Below, in pieces: positions 16,561 through 26,151 of a stretch of DNA of 64,000 bases. Each line of letters starts with the position of its first letter. Position 1 is the stretch's first letter. Source of the DNA: Roseibium alexandrii DFL-11 (GTDB lineage Bacteria > Pseudomonadota > Alphaproteobacteria > Rhizobiales > Stappiaceae). The position numbers and the translations under genes were made by a program. The stretch covers positions 4,134,703-4,198,702 of the forward strand of contig NZ_CM011002.1 of NCBI RefSeq assembly GCF_000158095.2. The letters are read 5' to 3'. The notes below the pieces were generated by a model. The model searched no databases and was not told the DNA's origin. It saw nothing but the letters and a program-made list of their open reading frames with translations.

Positions 16561-16912
16561 ACGGTCAGTCCCTGTTGTTTGGCCGGCGGACCAGCCATTT
16601 GGCAGTGCACTTAGGTGTACTACGTAGTCTCGAACTCTCTCTTTGCCTTTTTTGGCCTAATCCCTGTTTAGCATCAAACAGTTGGGAAGCGGTTTAAAAC
16701 TTTTGAATAGTCTAGAAAAGTAGTATTTGATCTTCAGCTTTTTTGGAATCATTCTAATCTATTGATTTTTCTCATGTTTATAACTTGACTTTTTGCTTCA
16801 TGAAATGTTTTTCACTGTCCGGGCGGCGCGGGATTGCGCTGCGAATTTTTCAAAATTGCATGCAGATCGGGTCTCCGGCCGGCTGCAATGCCCCGGATTT
16901 AGGAACACTCCA
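16561..16912. other. Promoter region of TerB-like and imelysin genes
   Basis: AT-rich 350-bp divergent intergenic region, richest in AT at 16700-16800. It should carry the promoter of the iron cluster. No convincing Fur or Irr box was found. Confidence 0.5.
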
Positions 16913-18175
16913 ATGAAATCCTTCACGCGCGCGCTTCTTGCGGCAACAACCCTTCTGGCAACGCCTGCAATGGCCGCAGCGCCTGCCGATGTCCTCGGCA
17001 CCTACAGCGATATTGCCTACGCCAAGTATTCCGATTCTCTTGAAACAGCGAAAACGCTGCAGAGCGCGATCGACAAGCTGATTGCAGAACCGACCGACAC
17101 CAATCTGGCTGCGGCGCGCAAAGCGTGGATTGAAGCTCGCAATCCCTACCAGCAGACAGAAGCTTACCGCTTCGGCAATGCCATTGTCGACGATTGGGAA
17201 GGCAAGGTGAACGCCTGGCCGTTGGATGAGGGGCTGATCGATTATGTCGACGTTTCCTATGGCGAGGATTCAGAAGAGAACGCCTTTTACGCAGCGAACG
17301 TCATTGCCAATCCAAGCCTGAAAGTCGGGGGTGAGACCATTGACGCCAGTGTGATCACGCCGGCCCTTCTGGCTGAATCCCTGCAGGAAGCCGGTGAGGT
17401 GGAAGCCAACGTTGCAACCGGCTACCACGCAATCGAATTCCTGCTTTGGGGACAAGACCTCAACGGCACGGATGCGGGTGCCGGCAATCGCCCGGCCAGC
17501 GATTTTGACACTGCCAACTGCACCGGTGGCAATTGTGAGCGCCGGGCGCAATATCTAAATTCAGCCACCGACCTTCTGATTACCGATCTTGAGGAAATGG
17601 TTGCAGCCTGGGCACCGGGTGGGGCTGCGCGCGAAGAACTGGGCGGCAAGGGTGAAGCCGGTGGTCTGGCGACCATCCTAACCGGGATGGGCTCTCTTTC
17701 TTATGGCGAATTGGCCGGTGAGCGGATGAAGCTTGGCCTCATGCTGCACGATCCGGAAGAAGAGCATGACTGTTTCTCCGACAACACGCACATGTCCCAC
17801 TACAACGATGTTGTTGGCATCCGGAACGTCTATTTCGGTGAATACAAGAGCCCGCTCGGCAACGATGTGAAGGGCGCGTCCCTTGCCGAGATGGTCGCCG
17901 CGAAAGATCCGGCTCTGGCTGAAGAAATGCAGGCCAAGCTGGACGCCACGCTGGCTGCATTCGAAGCGATGAAAGCACGCGCCGAAGCTGGTGAAGCGTA
18001 TGACCAGATGATCGGCGAAGGCAACGACGAGGGCAACGCAGTTGTTCAGGCGGCTGTTAATGCGCTGGTTGACCAGACCACGTCGATCGAGCGTGTCGTG
18101 AAAGTTCTCGAACTCGATGAGATTGCGTTCGAAGGCTCCGACAGCCTGGACAACCCGTCTGCTGTTTTTGAGTAA
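16913..18175 (+). CDS. Imelysin-family periplasmic iron-regulated protein
   Basis: A 420-residue periplasmic protein of the imelysin (peptidase M75) family. ATG 16913 starts a signal peptide (MKSFTRALL followed by a hydrophobic stretch ending AMAAAP). The family signature GxHAIEF is present as GYHAIEFLLWG, and the GSLSYGELAGERM segment is typical. Two helical-bundle halves are expected. Imelysins are thought to bind iron or haem in periplasmic uptake; peptidase activity is doubtful. First gene of a four-gene unit with a di-haem cytochrome, a second imelysin and a DUF1513 protein, the usual content of iron-responsive imelysin operons. Regulation by iron is inferred. Confidence 0.92.
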   Translation: MKSFTRALLAATTLLATPAMAAAPADVLGTYSDIAYAKYSDSLETAKTLQSAIDKLIAEPTDTNLAAARKAWIEARNPYQQTEAYRFGNAIVDDWEGKVNAWPLDEGLIDYVDVSYGEDSEENAFYAANVIANPSLKVGGETIDASVITPALLAESLQEAGEVEANVATGYHAIEFLLWGQDLNGTDAGAGNRPASDFDTANCTGGNCERRAQYLNSATDLLITDLEEMVAAWAPGGAAREELGGKGEAGGLATILTGMGSLSYGELAGERMKLGLMLHDPEEEHDCFSDNTHMSHYNDVVGIRNVYFGEYKSPLGNDVKGASLAEMVAAKDPALAEEMQAKLDATLAAFEAMKARAEAGEAYDQMIGEGNDEGNAVVQAAVNALVDQTTSIERVVKVLELDEIAFEGSDSLDNPSAVFE

Positions 18176-18263
18176 GACCTTTGTGGCGGGTGGCTATGCT
18201 GCCCGCCATTTTTTGCCCGTCGGAATTGGGGCTCTGGCGGGCCTAAATCAGGATGCGAACCTT

Positions 18264-19793
18264 ATGATTGTCCCAGGACGAAGTGCCATATTGGGCGCTG
18301 TTGTTATATGTGCGGGCGTGATTGGCCACACCGCCTTGGCCGATGGGTTGCTAAGCCATCGCAATGATTTGTCGGAGCAGGACCGGGTCAAGGTTTTAAA
18401 GGTTCTCCCGCTCGCGGATGATTTTTCCAAGGCCGAAGCCTTCGAGCAGATGCAGGGCGGCGCCGGGACTTCCCGCAAACGCATCAACCGCGATGCTTTT
18501 TCTCATGCCACTGCCAATCTGACCTTCGAGCAGGAGCAGGACTTCAAGGTCGGCAACGGGCTTTTCAAGAAACTCTGGGCCTCGTCGCCCGCATCCACCA
18601 AAGCGTCCGACGGTTTGGGCCCACTTTACAACGCACGATCCTGTCAGGGGTGTCATTTGAAGGATGGCCGCGGGCGGCCGCCGCGTCCGGGCGATGAAGC
18701 GGTTTCCCTCTTCTTGCGCCTTTCCATTCCGCCACAAACCGATGAAGACCGGGTAGCCCTTGAGGACAAAAGCCTGCTCCGCATTCCTGAGCCCACATAT
18801 GGGGGACAGTTTCAAGCATTTGCCGTCCCGGGTCTTGCCGGGGAAGGGCGCTTCGACATTGAACACGAGGAAATCGTCGTTCCGCTGAATGGCGGCGAGA
18901 CGGCTATCTTGAAAAAGCCCAACTACAAGATCCGGGACCTCGGCTTTGGCGACATGCATCCCGAAACCATGATCTCGCCGCGGGTCGCACCGCCGATGAT
19001 TGGTCTCGGATTGCTTCAAGCCGTTCACCCCGGGGACATTGAAGCCTTGGCGGATCCTGATGATCTGAACGGAGACGGGATTTCTGGCAAAGTCAGCCGG
19101 GTCCGGGATAGCCGCACGGGCGAGCTGACAATTGGCCGGTTCGGCTGGAAGGGGTCCAACCCGAACATCCGCGATCAGACGGCCGGCGCCTTTTCCGTTG
19201 ACATCGGCATCAGTTCCCCGGACAAGCCGGACAATTATGGCGATTGCACACAACGCCAGATCGAATGCCGTTCATTGCCGCACGGTGAGCAGGCACAACT
19301 TGGGGTGTCAGAAGCGCCCGATCCGGTCATGGAGCTGGTGACGTTCTATTCGGAAAACCTGGCAGTTCCAGCCCGGCGTGATGTGTCTGATCCGGAAGTT
19401 CTGCGCGGCAAAGAGCTGTTTTATGAGGTCGGCTGTGCCAAGTGCCATCAGCCGAAGTTTGTTACGCGCCGTGATGCAGAAACAAAGGCGCATCAGTTTC
19501 AGCTGATCTGGCCCTATACGGATCTCTTGTTGCATGACATGGGCGACGGCCTTGCCGACGATCGCCCGGTTGGCGATGCGACGGGCCGCGAGTGGCGGAC
19601 CCCGCCGCTTTGGGGCATTGGCTTGACGGAAACGGTCAACAATCATACCCGTTTCCTGCACGACGGCCGGGCGCGCAATTGGCTTGAAGCCGTTCTGTGG
19701 CACGGCGGGGAAGCGGAAGCTGCCCGCTATCAGGTGGTCGCCATGGAGCCGGACGACCGCACGTCTCTCATCCGGTTTCTGGAGTCCTTGTAA
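18264..19793 (+). CDS. Di-haem c-type cytochrome oxidoreductase (DUF1111 / thiol oxidoreductase-like)
   Basis: A 509-residue exported cytochrome. ATG 18264 follows AGGA and starts a signal peptide (MIVPGRSAILGAVVICAG ending ALADG). Two haem c sites are visible: CQGCH near residue 125 and CAKCH near residue 390, each followed by basic/polar residues. The central part (APPMIGLGLLQAV, DLNGDGISGKV) is typical of the DUF1111 family, once named thiol oxidoreductase. It lies 88 bp after the first imelysin and its stop overlaps the next start (TAATG). Probable role: electron transfer in periplasmic iron oxidation or reduction during uptake, inferred from the conserved neighbourhood. Confidence 0.92.
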   Translation: MIVPGRSAILGAVVICAGVIGHTALADGLLSHRNDLSEQDRVKVLKVLPLADDFSKAEAFEQMQGGAGTSRKRINRDAFSHATANLTFEQEQDFKVGNGLFKKLWASSPASTKASDGLGPLYNARSCQGCHLKDGRGRPPRPGDEAVSLFLRLSIPPQTDEDRVALEDKSLLRIPEPTYGGQFQAFAVPGLAGEGRFDIEHEEIVVPLNGGETAILKKPNYKIRDLGFGDMHPETMISPRVAPPMIGLGLLQAVHPGDIEALADPDDLNGDGISGKVSRVRDSRTGELTIGRFGWKGSNPNIRDQTAGAFSVDIGISSPDKPDNYGDCTQRQIECRSLPHGEQAQLGVSEAPDPVMELVTFYSENLAVPARRDVSDPEVLRGKELFYEVGCAKCHQPKFVTRRDAETKAHQFQLIWPYTDLLLHDMGDGLADDRPVGDATGREWRTPPLWGIGLTETVNNHTRFLHDGRARNWLEAVLWHGGEAEAARYQVVAMEPDDRTSLIRFLESL

Positions 19794-20866
19794 TGAAGCG
19801 AATTCTTGTCTCCGCGGCTGCAGCCCTGATGGCATGGCCGGCACTTGCTGCTGATCTCACGCAGCCCGTTGAGAAGATGATTGCCGGTTACATTCAGCCT
19901 GAAGCTAGGGTATTTGCTGATGTTGCAGCCCGCTTGCCGGAGGCTGTCAAAGAGGTCTGCCAAGAGCCGGCCGATGAGGCAAAAGCTGATTTCAAGGTTG
20001 TGTTCTCAGATGCTGTTGGTCAGTTTGCCCGCATTCATTTTCTTCGGCTTGGCCCACTGATTGAAGAAGACCGCATTAGCCGTCTCGCCTTCCAGCCAGA
20101 CCCTCGCGGCATTGCTCAAAGGCAGATCCGCAAGCTCTATGCGGTGCAGGATGAGAGCGTATGGACGGCCGAAAGCCTCTCGGAAAAAAGTGTGGCTTTG
20201 CAAGGGCTGACAGCGCTTCAGTTGATTGCATTCGACAAGACTGGCGCTGTCATACTTGGCGAAAAGGGTGAACGCAGGGACTTCACCTGTTCTTATGCGC
20301 TGGCGATCTCTGAGAATGTTGCCAGCATTGCCTGGAACGTCATGCTCTCCTGGTTCGATGCCGATGGCTTTTCGAATACTCTTCTGCAAACAGGCGGCAG
20401 CAACGTCCGCTATCAGACCGACACGGAAGCCTTGGAAGATGTGTTTCAAACGCTGTCCACGGCGCTGATCGTCGTTCGGGACCAAAACATTACGCCTGCA
20501 TTGGGAAGCTCGGAAGAGAAGGTGAGGCCGAACCGGATCCCGTTCTCACGGTCCGGCAACGGTGTTGTGTTTCTGACATCTGAAATGAACGGAATCCTGG
20601 ATGCAATCCGGAGCATGGATCTAGAACCCATGATGCCGGAGGAACACGCTTGGTTGATCGGGTCAATGACTTTCGAGTTCGAAAACGCTTTGAAAACCCT
20701 GAAAAAACTCCAACCGCCGTTGCGTGAGACATTTGAAGTGTCCGGCGCCTATGGCCAATTGTCACTCTTGGTCATTTCCTTGAACTCCCTTCAGCGGCTT
20801 GTCGGTGAGCGGGTTGCGGGCGCGTTGGGACTTGCCGGAGGGTTTAATGCCCTTGATGGCGACTAG
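19793..20866 (+). CDS. Second imelysin-family protein
   Basis: A 357-residue exported imelysin-like protein. ATG 19793 overlaps the preceding TAA and starts a signal peptide (MKRILVSAAAALMAWPALAAD). The sequence is shorter and divergent from the first imelysin: the GxHxxE signature is not seen, and the matching region reads LTALQLIAFDKTGA. Conserved imelysin positions remain in FARIHFLRLGPL and QIRKLYAVQDE. This two-imelysin layout (one canonical, one degenerate) recurs in alphaproteobacterial iron clusters. It may be a partner or regulator of the first, not an equivalent. Its 3' end overlaps the start of the DUF1513 gene. Confidence 0.87.
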   Translation: MKRILVSAAAALMAWPALAADLTQPVEKMIAGYIQPEARVFADVAARLPEAVKEVCQEPADEAKADFKVVFSDAVGQFARIHFLRLGPLIEEDRISRLAFQPDPRGIAQRQIRKLYAVQDESVWTAESLSEKSVALQGLTALQLIAFDKTGAVILGEKGERRDFTCSYALAISENVASIAWNVMLSWFDADGFSNTLLQTGGSNVRYQTDTEALEDVFQTLSTALIVVRDQNITPALGSSEEKVRPNRIPFSRSGNGVVFLTSEMNGILDAIRSMDLEPMMPEEHAWLIGSMTFEFENALKTLKKLQPPLRETFEVSGAYGQLSLLVISLNSLQRLVGERVAGALGLAGGFNALDGD

Positions 20867-21998
20867 GCCTGCAGAGTTTTCCAGACGCGGGTTTTTGTCT
20901 GCGCTGGGCGGACTGGCTGCGTTCCCGGCCTTTGCTGGATCCGGTCTCGGAGCGAGTTTGCTGAGCACTTCAGATGCGCCACTCTTTGCCAGCGCTTTCA
21001 AAAAGTCTGCGGGCGGGTATGGCGTTGCTGTCCTCGACGATCTGGGTCAGATCCAGGCGGAAATCTCACTGCCCGGGCGCGGTCATGGGATTGCTGTGTC
21101 TGAGACCAGGGAGTGTTTTGCCGCATTTGCCCGTCGCCCGGGAATCTTCGCAGTCGTTGCCTGGCCATTTTCCGGTCGGCCAATGCAGACCATCGTTGCC
21201 GCACCCGGCCGGCACTATTACGGGCACGGCTGTTTTTCCAAAGATGGGCGAATTCTCTACGCGGTGGAAAATGATTTTGAGGCTGCTCGCGGTGTTGTCG
21301 GCGTTTATGACGTGAGCGGAGAGACTAACGCCTGGCTGGGCGAGTTCGACAGTCATGGCATCGGCCCGCATGAGGTTCTGTTGAGCAAGGATGGCAATGT
21401 CCTGATCGTTGCGAATGGCGGGATTGAAACGCACCCCGACCACGGGCGCGAGAAGCTCAACCTGGAGACTATGTCGCCCACTGTGGTGTTTCTCGATGTG
21501 AAAACCGGAGACCTGCTGGCAGAACATCGTCTGGACAGTTCCCTGCATCAATTGTCATTGCGTCACATGGCTTTGGATGGGACTGGCCGGGCATGGGCCG
21601 GTGGGCAGTTTCAAGGCTCGAAGACGGATACACCGCCACTGGTTGCCATTATTTCAAGAGATGAAGCGCCGGTCTTGTTGGACTTGCCCGAGAAACTTGC
21701 GAGCCAGCTTGAAAACTACATCGGGTCTGTGACAGCCACCACGGATCAAAATGTCATCGCCACATCAGCGCCGCGTGGCGGCAAGACCTTGTTCTGGAAT
21801 GCGGAGACCGGAGACTATCTTGGCCATCAGAACATTGCTGATGGGTGCGGTGTCGCGCCTATCGATCAGGGAAGTTTTCTGATCTCCGATGGGAATGGTG
21901 GCGTTTCCTATCTTTCAGAGCCCGGAGAGCGGGCGGAAATACTGGCCCGGCCCGCTGGTTTTGCGTGGGACAACCACATGACGGCTCTGCGGATCTAA
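20847..21998 (+). CDS. DUF1513 protein, Tat-exported, beta-propeller-like
   Basis: A 383-residue protein, last of the iron cluster. It starts inside the end of the previous gene: ATG 20847 with GGAGGG 4 nt upstream, or ATG 20856 at a better distance. The N-terminus carries a twin-arginine motif (FSRRGFLSALGG) and a hydrophobic stretch. Repeated blades with HGHGxS-like and DSHGIGPHEVLLS segments suggest a beta-propeller, as known for DUF1513. Tat export implies folding, perhaps with a cofactor, before transport. Function is unknown; co-location with imelysins is conserved. Confidence 0.88.
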   Translation: MPLMATRPAEFSRRGFLSALGGLAAFPAFAGSGLGASLLSTSDAPLFASAFKKSAGGYGVAVLDDLGQIQAEISLPGRGHGIAVSETRECFAAFARRPGIFAVVAWPFSGRPMQTIVAAPGRHYYGHGCFSKDGRILYAVENDFEAARGVVGVYDVSGETNAWLGEFDSHGIGPHEVLLSKDGNVLIVANGGIETHPDHGREKLNLETMSPTVVFLDVKTGDLLAEHRLDSSLHQLSLRHMALDGTGRAWAGGQFQGSKTDTPPLVAIISRDEAPVLLDLPEKLASQLENYIGSVTATTDQNVIATSAPRGGKTLFWNAETGDYLGHQNIADGCGVAPIDQGSFLISDGNGGVSYLSEPGERAEILARPAGFAWDNHMTALRI

Positions 21999-22143
21999 GC
22001 AGGCCAAATAGGTCCTGCCAAACTTGCCTTGCAATGGAAATTCCTGATAAACCGCCGTTTTTCCACCTTTTGTCAAAATCTACCGGCATGTTGTCGGTCG
22101 GTTTGGTCTACATTGTGGCGATTCGCCACGAGGAGACATTGAT

Positions 22144-25056
22144 ATGCAACGGCTTTTGATCGGTCTGGGCAGCTTCCTGTTTCTGGTTGTCACCGCTCTT
22201 CTTGTGGTTCCGTTTTTCCTGCCTAAGGATCAGATCAAGCAGCAGGTGGTCCAACAGATAGACAACCGCTTCGGTTGGCGCGTGCGGCTCGATGGCCCTG
22301 TTTCCTTGTCACTCTTTCCCGGCTTTCAGTTGACGGCGGAGGATATTGGTATTTCCGGTGCCGCTGGCGCGGATGGCATTGAGTTCGCCAAAGCAAAACG
22401 CATGGACTTCGGTCTCGCCTGGTCCGGTCTGCTGTCGGGCAATGTGAAAGTCACCGGCATCGCGCTCGACGAACCGCTGATTTATCTCGAGAAAAACGCA
22501 AACGGCGCCACCAGCTGGGCACCGCGCCGGTCATTGGAAGTTCTGACCGGCGAAGCTGAAGAAACCAGCGCTCCGGAAAGCGCTAAAGCGCAGTCCGCGC
22601 CGGACAGCGTTGCAGAGAACAACGCGGGGGATTCCGGCGGTGAGGGATATCTGGAGAGCATTGGTGTCGACAGTCTCCAGATCACCAGCGGTCAGCTGAC
22701 ATACATTGATGCCACGGCAGATCAGAACTTTGTCATTCAGGCCCTCAACCTTTCACTCGCTGCACCGGACTTAACCGGGGATGTCCAGCTTACCTCCGAT
22801 TTCCAGTTTCAGGACGTTCCTCTTGAGATTTCCGGCACGTTGTCCAACCCTCTGGGATTGGCGTCCGGCGACCAGGTGCCGGTCGATTTGGCTTTGACCT
22901 CGTCGGAAAACTCCATCACGCTCAAGGGGACCACGGGGCTGGAGCCAGTGCGTGCTGAACTGGAAATTGCGGCGTCAGGGCCCTCGTTGAAAACCCTGGC
23001 CGCGCTGGGCGGTCAGTCGCTGGATGCGGATCCCGGTGCCTTCCAGTTTGATGCAAAGGTGCGGGGCTCTGAAGCAGCCGTTTCAGTGTCAGATCTTCAT
23101 TTGGTATTGGGCCAGCTTTCCCTTGGCGGTGCGGCCGATGCGGATCTCTCTGGATTGGTTCCGGAAGTCTCCGGCCGGCTTGTCCTGAAAGACGGCTCCA
23201 TTGCGGACCTGTTGCTTCTCGCCGGTCAGGAGTTGCCGGCAAGCGGGCTGCTGAGCGCAGATCTGGCATTTGAGACGGTTGGCCTGACCGGTGAAGAAAT
23301 GCTGGCCGGACTGGATGTCAACGGATCGGTCAACATCTCCGAAGGTGAAATTGGCGGATTGGGCCTTGCAGATGCTGTGGGCGGCGACCCGGAAGCCGAC
23401 CGGATTACCGGACTGTCTCTTGCTCTAGAGATGCAAGGACTTGAAGCCCCACTGTCTGCAAGCGGTGCACTGACCTGGCGCGGAGAAGGGTTCAGTCTGA
23501 CCGGTGAAGCCGATACGTCCACATTGTTGGCAGGCCAATCCGGCGCAGTTTCTGTTTCCCTTAAGGGCAATCGGTTGAGCGTCGGGTTTGATGGATCAGC
23601 TCAACTGCCAAGCACTGTGGATGGCGCTGCTCGGATGCAAACGGCTGACCTTCGAGGTTTGATGGCCTGGATGGGGCAGCCCTTGGCGGCCGGTGGTGGC
23701 TTGGGTGCGTTCAGTGCCTCCGGGATTTTCGGTTTTCAAGGCGACACGATTTCGTTCGAGGAAACACGCTTCACGCTGGATGAAACTTCCGGCGAAGCCA
23801 ATGGCCGCGTGACCCTGGGCGGCAAGCCGACGGTGACGGCACGTCTTGATTTGCGCGAGCTCGTCTTGGACCCTTACCTTGGCGGCGGGTCGACCGGCGG
23901 ACAACCTGCAGCTCAGTCTGGCAGCGTTAGCGGTTCGGCGCCAGCGGCAACAGCGCCCCCGGTGGCGGGCAAATCCTGGAGCACAGAGCCAATCGATTTT
24001 TCGGGCCTGAAAGCCGCGAATGTCGACTTCAAGGCAATTGCAAACGAGATCCGGATGGACAAGATCCGGATTGGACAAAGCGCCCTCTCGGTTGCGATCC
24101 AGGACGGCGTCCTGACTGCGGATCTTGAGAAACTGTCGCTTTATGACGGCACAGGCACGGGCTCCGTCAGACTGAATGGCGCCGCTGTTACACCTGAATT
24201 GTCGGCAAAGTTTGACCTCTCCGGCCTGAATGCCTATCCGCTTCTTCGGGACGCGGCGGACTTTACCTGGATCGATGGCAAAACGCTGATTGGCCTGAAT
24301 GTAACAACGTCAGGTGCCAGCGAGCAGCAGATGGTCCAGAACCTCAAAGGCACGGCCAGCTATATGTTTGAAGACGGTGCAATCCGCGGGGTCAATATTC
24401 CTCAGATGGTGCGCAACCTCTCTGTTGAGACCTTGCTTGGATGGCAGGCGAGCCCCTCCGAGAAGACGGACTTTTCGTCGCTCGGGGCTTCTTTTCAGAT
24501 CGAAAACGGAATTGCGACCACCAGTGACCTGTCTCTGATCGGGCCGTTGATCCGCATGAGTGGTGGCGGTACCACGGACATGCCCAATCAACGGCTGTCC
24601 TGGCGCGTAGAGCCAAGAATTGTCGCAACATTGGAAGGCCAGGCTCCCATGCCGCGCCCGAAAGGCACCGACAAGAAGATGGCTGGGCTGGGCGTACCGA
24701 TCGTGGTGGATGGGTCTTGGAGTGATCCGCGCATCTATCCTGACATTGCGGGCATTTTGGAAAATCCGCAGGCGGCCTACGAGCAGTTGGAACAAGTTGG
24801 TGGTGAACTGATCTCGATCCTGAAGGGCGAAGCGGATGTTCCGGAGAGTCTGACCGATACCGCCAATCAAGTGATTCAGCGGGCCACAGGCGGCCAAACG
24901 CAGATCGACATCGAGAAAGTGATCGAAGGCGACGTTGACGACGAAGAAGTGCTGAAGGCAGTCGAAGAAGGCTTTGGGCTGCCACCCGGCTTGTTGGGCA
25001 ACGTTTTCGGGCGCCAGAAATCGCAAGAGCCGCAGCAGGGTCAGGGACAAAACTGA
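22144..25056 (+). CDS. AsmA-family outer-membrane biogenesis protein
   Basis: A 970-residue inner-membrane-anchored periplasmic protein. ATG 22144 follows GAGGAGA. One N-terminal membrane helix (LLIGLGSFLFLVVTALLVV) precedes the AsmA domain (GWRVRLDGPVSLSLFPGFQL) and long beta-rich repeats; a C-terminal AsmA_2 region contains GTASYMFEDGAIRGVNIPQM. Such proteins are relatives of TamB/YhdP, which form hydrophobic grooves and are linked to phospholipid transport to the outer membrane. A Pro/Ala/Gly-rich linker lies around residue 590-610. The C-terminal tail is acidic then Gln-rich. Single gene, facing a DUF805 gene. Confidence 0.9.
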   Translation: MQRLLIGLGSFLFLVVTALLVVPFFLPKDQIKQQVVQQIDNRFGWRVRLDGPVSLSLFPGFQLTAEDIGISGAAGADGIEFAKAKRMDFGLAWSGLLSGNVKVTGIALDEPLIYLEKNANGATSWAPRRSLEVLTGEAEETSAPESAKAQSAPDSVAENNAGDSGGEGYLESIGVDSLQITSGQLTYIDATADQNFVIQALNLSLAAPDLTGDVQLTSDFQFQDVPLEISGTLSNPLGLASGDQVPVDLALTSSENSITLKGTTGLEPVRAELEIAASGPSLKTLAALGGQSLDADPGAFQFDAKVRGSEAAVSVSDLHLVLGQLSLGGAADADLSGLVPEVSGRLVLKDGSIADLLLLAGQELPASGLLSADLAFETVGLTGEEMLAGLDVNGSVNISEGEIGGLGLADAVGGDPEADRITGLSLALEMQGLEAPLSASGALTWRGEGFSLTGEADTSTLLAGQSGAVSVSLKGNRLSVGFDGSAQLPSTVDGAARMQTADLRGLMAWMGQPLAAGGGLGAFSASGIFGFQGDTISFEETRFTLDETSGEANGRVTLGGKPTVTARLDLRELVLDPYLGGGSTGGQPAAQSGSVSGSAPAATAPPVAGKSWSTEPIDFSGLKAANVDFKAIANEIRMDKIRIGQSALSVAIQDGVLTADLEKLSLYDGTGTGSVRLNGAAVTPELSAKFDLSGLNAYPLLRDAADFTWIDGKTLIGLNVTTSGASEQQMVQNLKGTASYMFEDGAIRGVNIPQMVRNLSVETLLGWQASPSEKTDFSSLGASFQIENGIATTSDLSLIGPLIRMSGGGTTDMPNQRLSWRVEPRIVATLEGQAPMPRPKGTDKKMAGLGVPIVVDGSWSDPRIYPDIAGILENPQAAYEQLEQVGGELISILKGEADVPESLTDTANQVIQRATGGQTQIDIEKVIEGDVDDEEVLKAVEEGFGLPPGLLGNVFGRQKSQEPQQGQGQN

Positions 25057-25062
25057 ACCATT

Positions 25063-25090
25063 GGGCGGTTTCACGAGTGAAACCTTGCCC
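25063..25090. terminator. Hairpin between convergent AsmA and DUF805 genes
   Basis: GGTTTCA pairs with TGAAACC around CGAG, extended by GGGC and GCCC with a small bulge. No T-run. It probably serves as a bidirectional terminator in the 44-bp gap. Confidence 0.5.
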
Positions 25091-25100
25091 GAAATGGTGG

Positions 25101-25493
25101 CTAAGAGGCGTACTGAAGCGGAGCTTCTCCGTACTGGTTATCGCCTTTGGTTCCTGGTTGAACAAACCAGTAAAGCAGAATCAAAAATCCAACGATCGGG
25201 ACGAGAATTAAGAGAAACCACCAGCCTGAACGGTCGATGTCATGTAGCCGCCGGACAGCGACGCCGAGACCCGGTAGAAGCAACGCGAGCGAGACCAACA
25301 TCGACAATGGCTGGCCTGCACCTTCCTCGAAGGCTTGAAATCCGAGAGCCGGAGCAACAACGGCGCCATCGATGATCTGGGATACTATGGATACGATCAC
25401 CACAAACAGGATCCACCACCAGTATTCGCTTCTGGAAGCGCGGCCGGAAAAGACCGCATATTTGCGAAGAACAGTTTGAACAGCTTCAATCAT
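25101..25493 (-). CDS. DUF805 inner-membrane protein
   Basis: A 130-residue membrane protein of the DUF805 (YhaH-like) family. The N-terminal signature FSGRASRSEYWWWILF is clear; three to four membrane helices follow, with the conserved VRRLHDIDRSGWWFL loop between them and a short C-terminal tail. ATG 25493 is used since GGAG precedes it; a start four codons upstream is possible. Function is unknown. It lies downstream of phnN on the same strand but behind a terminator, so it is probably not part of the phosphonate operon. Confidence 0.88.
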   Translation of the reverse strand: MIEAVQTVLRKYAVFSGRASRSEYWWWILFVVIVSIVSQIIDGAVVAPALGFQAFEEGAGQPLSMLVSLALLLPGLGVAVRRLHDIDRSGWWFLLILVPIVGFLILLYWFVQPGTKGDNQYGEAPLQYAS

Positions 25494-25513
25494 TTTGCAC
25501 TCCATCCGTGCTG

Positions 25514-25532
25514 AAAAAACCCGCGCCGGGTT
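25514..25532 (-). terminator. Rho-independent terminator of the phn operon
   Basis: On the minus strand AACCCG-GCG-CGGGTT is followed directly by TTTTC. It stands 50 bp past the phnN stop and ends the phosphonate operon. Confidence 0.72.
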
Positions 25533-25580
25533 AAGTGTGCATTTGAAACAAGTTTAAACAAGAAAAATTGTGCCGGAACG

Positions 25581-26144
25581 TTACAGGCCGAGGGCGCAGA
25601 GCATGTCGGCGACGCCTTCCTCCGGAGTGCCAGTGTTTTCTATACGCACCAGATTGTCCACATTGTCCGGTTCCAGGTCAGCCCGTTTCAAACGTGCTTC
25701 AATATCCTCGCGGCTTTCCCGGCCCCGGGCGGCCAGGCGTTCTGCCAAGATCTCGACCGGCGCGGTGATCAGAAGGACGATCGCCGTTTCATATTTGTCT
25801 GAGGCTTCTTGCAGCACCTTGCGGGAGCCGTTGGCGATGACCGTTTTGCCGTCTCGAATTGCACGGTCATAAGACTGGGGCACAACATACCCCAATCCAT
25901 GGGCTTCCCATGACAAGGCTACATTGCCGGCTGAGACAAGGGTCTCGAAGTCAGACCGGCTCAGTGTTTCGTGATCTTCAGAACTGGCATCGGCATCCCG
26001 AGTGACCGCGCGTCGGGCAAAAACAACGCTGTCATTGTCCTTCACTCGGTCCTTCAAGGCGGCCATGAGCGTGTCCTTGCCGGCCCCGCTCGGGCCGACA
26101 ACCAAGATCATCCGGCCTGGGCCGACTTTGTCCTGGGCGTGCAT
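25581..26144 (-). CDS. phnN: Ribose 1,5-bisphosphate phosphokinase PhnN
   Basis: Phosphorylates ribose 1,5-bisphosphate to PRPP, the salvage step that returns the sugar phosphate of phosphonate breakdown to metabolism. The 187-residue protein has a P-loop (VVGPSGAGKDTLM) and guanylate-kinase-like fold, with FARRAVTRDADASSEDH typical of PhnN. Start ATG 26144 lies 7 nt after the phnM stop; the longer frame runs into phnM. Last gene of the operon. Confidence 0.94.
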   Translation of the reverse strand: MHAQDKVGPGRMILVVGPSGAGKDTLMAALKDRVKDNDSVVFARRAVTRDADASSEDHETLSRSDFETLVSAGNVALSWEAHGLGYVVPQSYDRAIRDGKTVIANGSRKVLQEASDKYETAIVLLITAPVEILAERLAARGRESREDIEARLKRADLEPDNVDNLVRIENTGTPEEGVADMLCALGL

Positions 26145-26151
26145 TCGGGCG

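Noticed and set aside
16786-16800. TGA-N9-TCA motif upstream of the first imelysin, like a RirA iron box
   Set aside because: The match is limited to six fixed bases and could arise by chance in AT-rich DNA; no extended palindrome.
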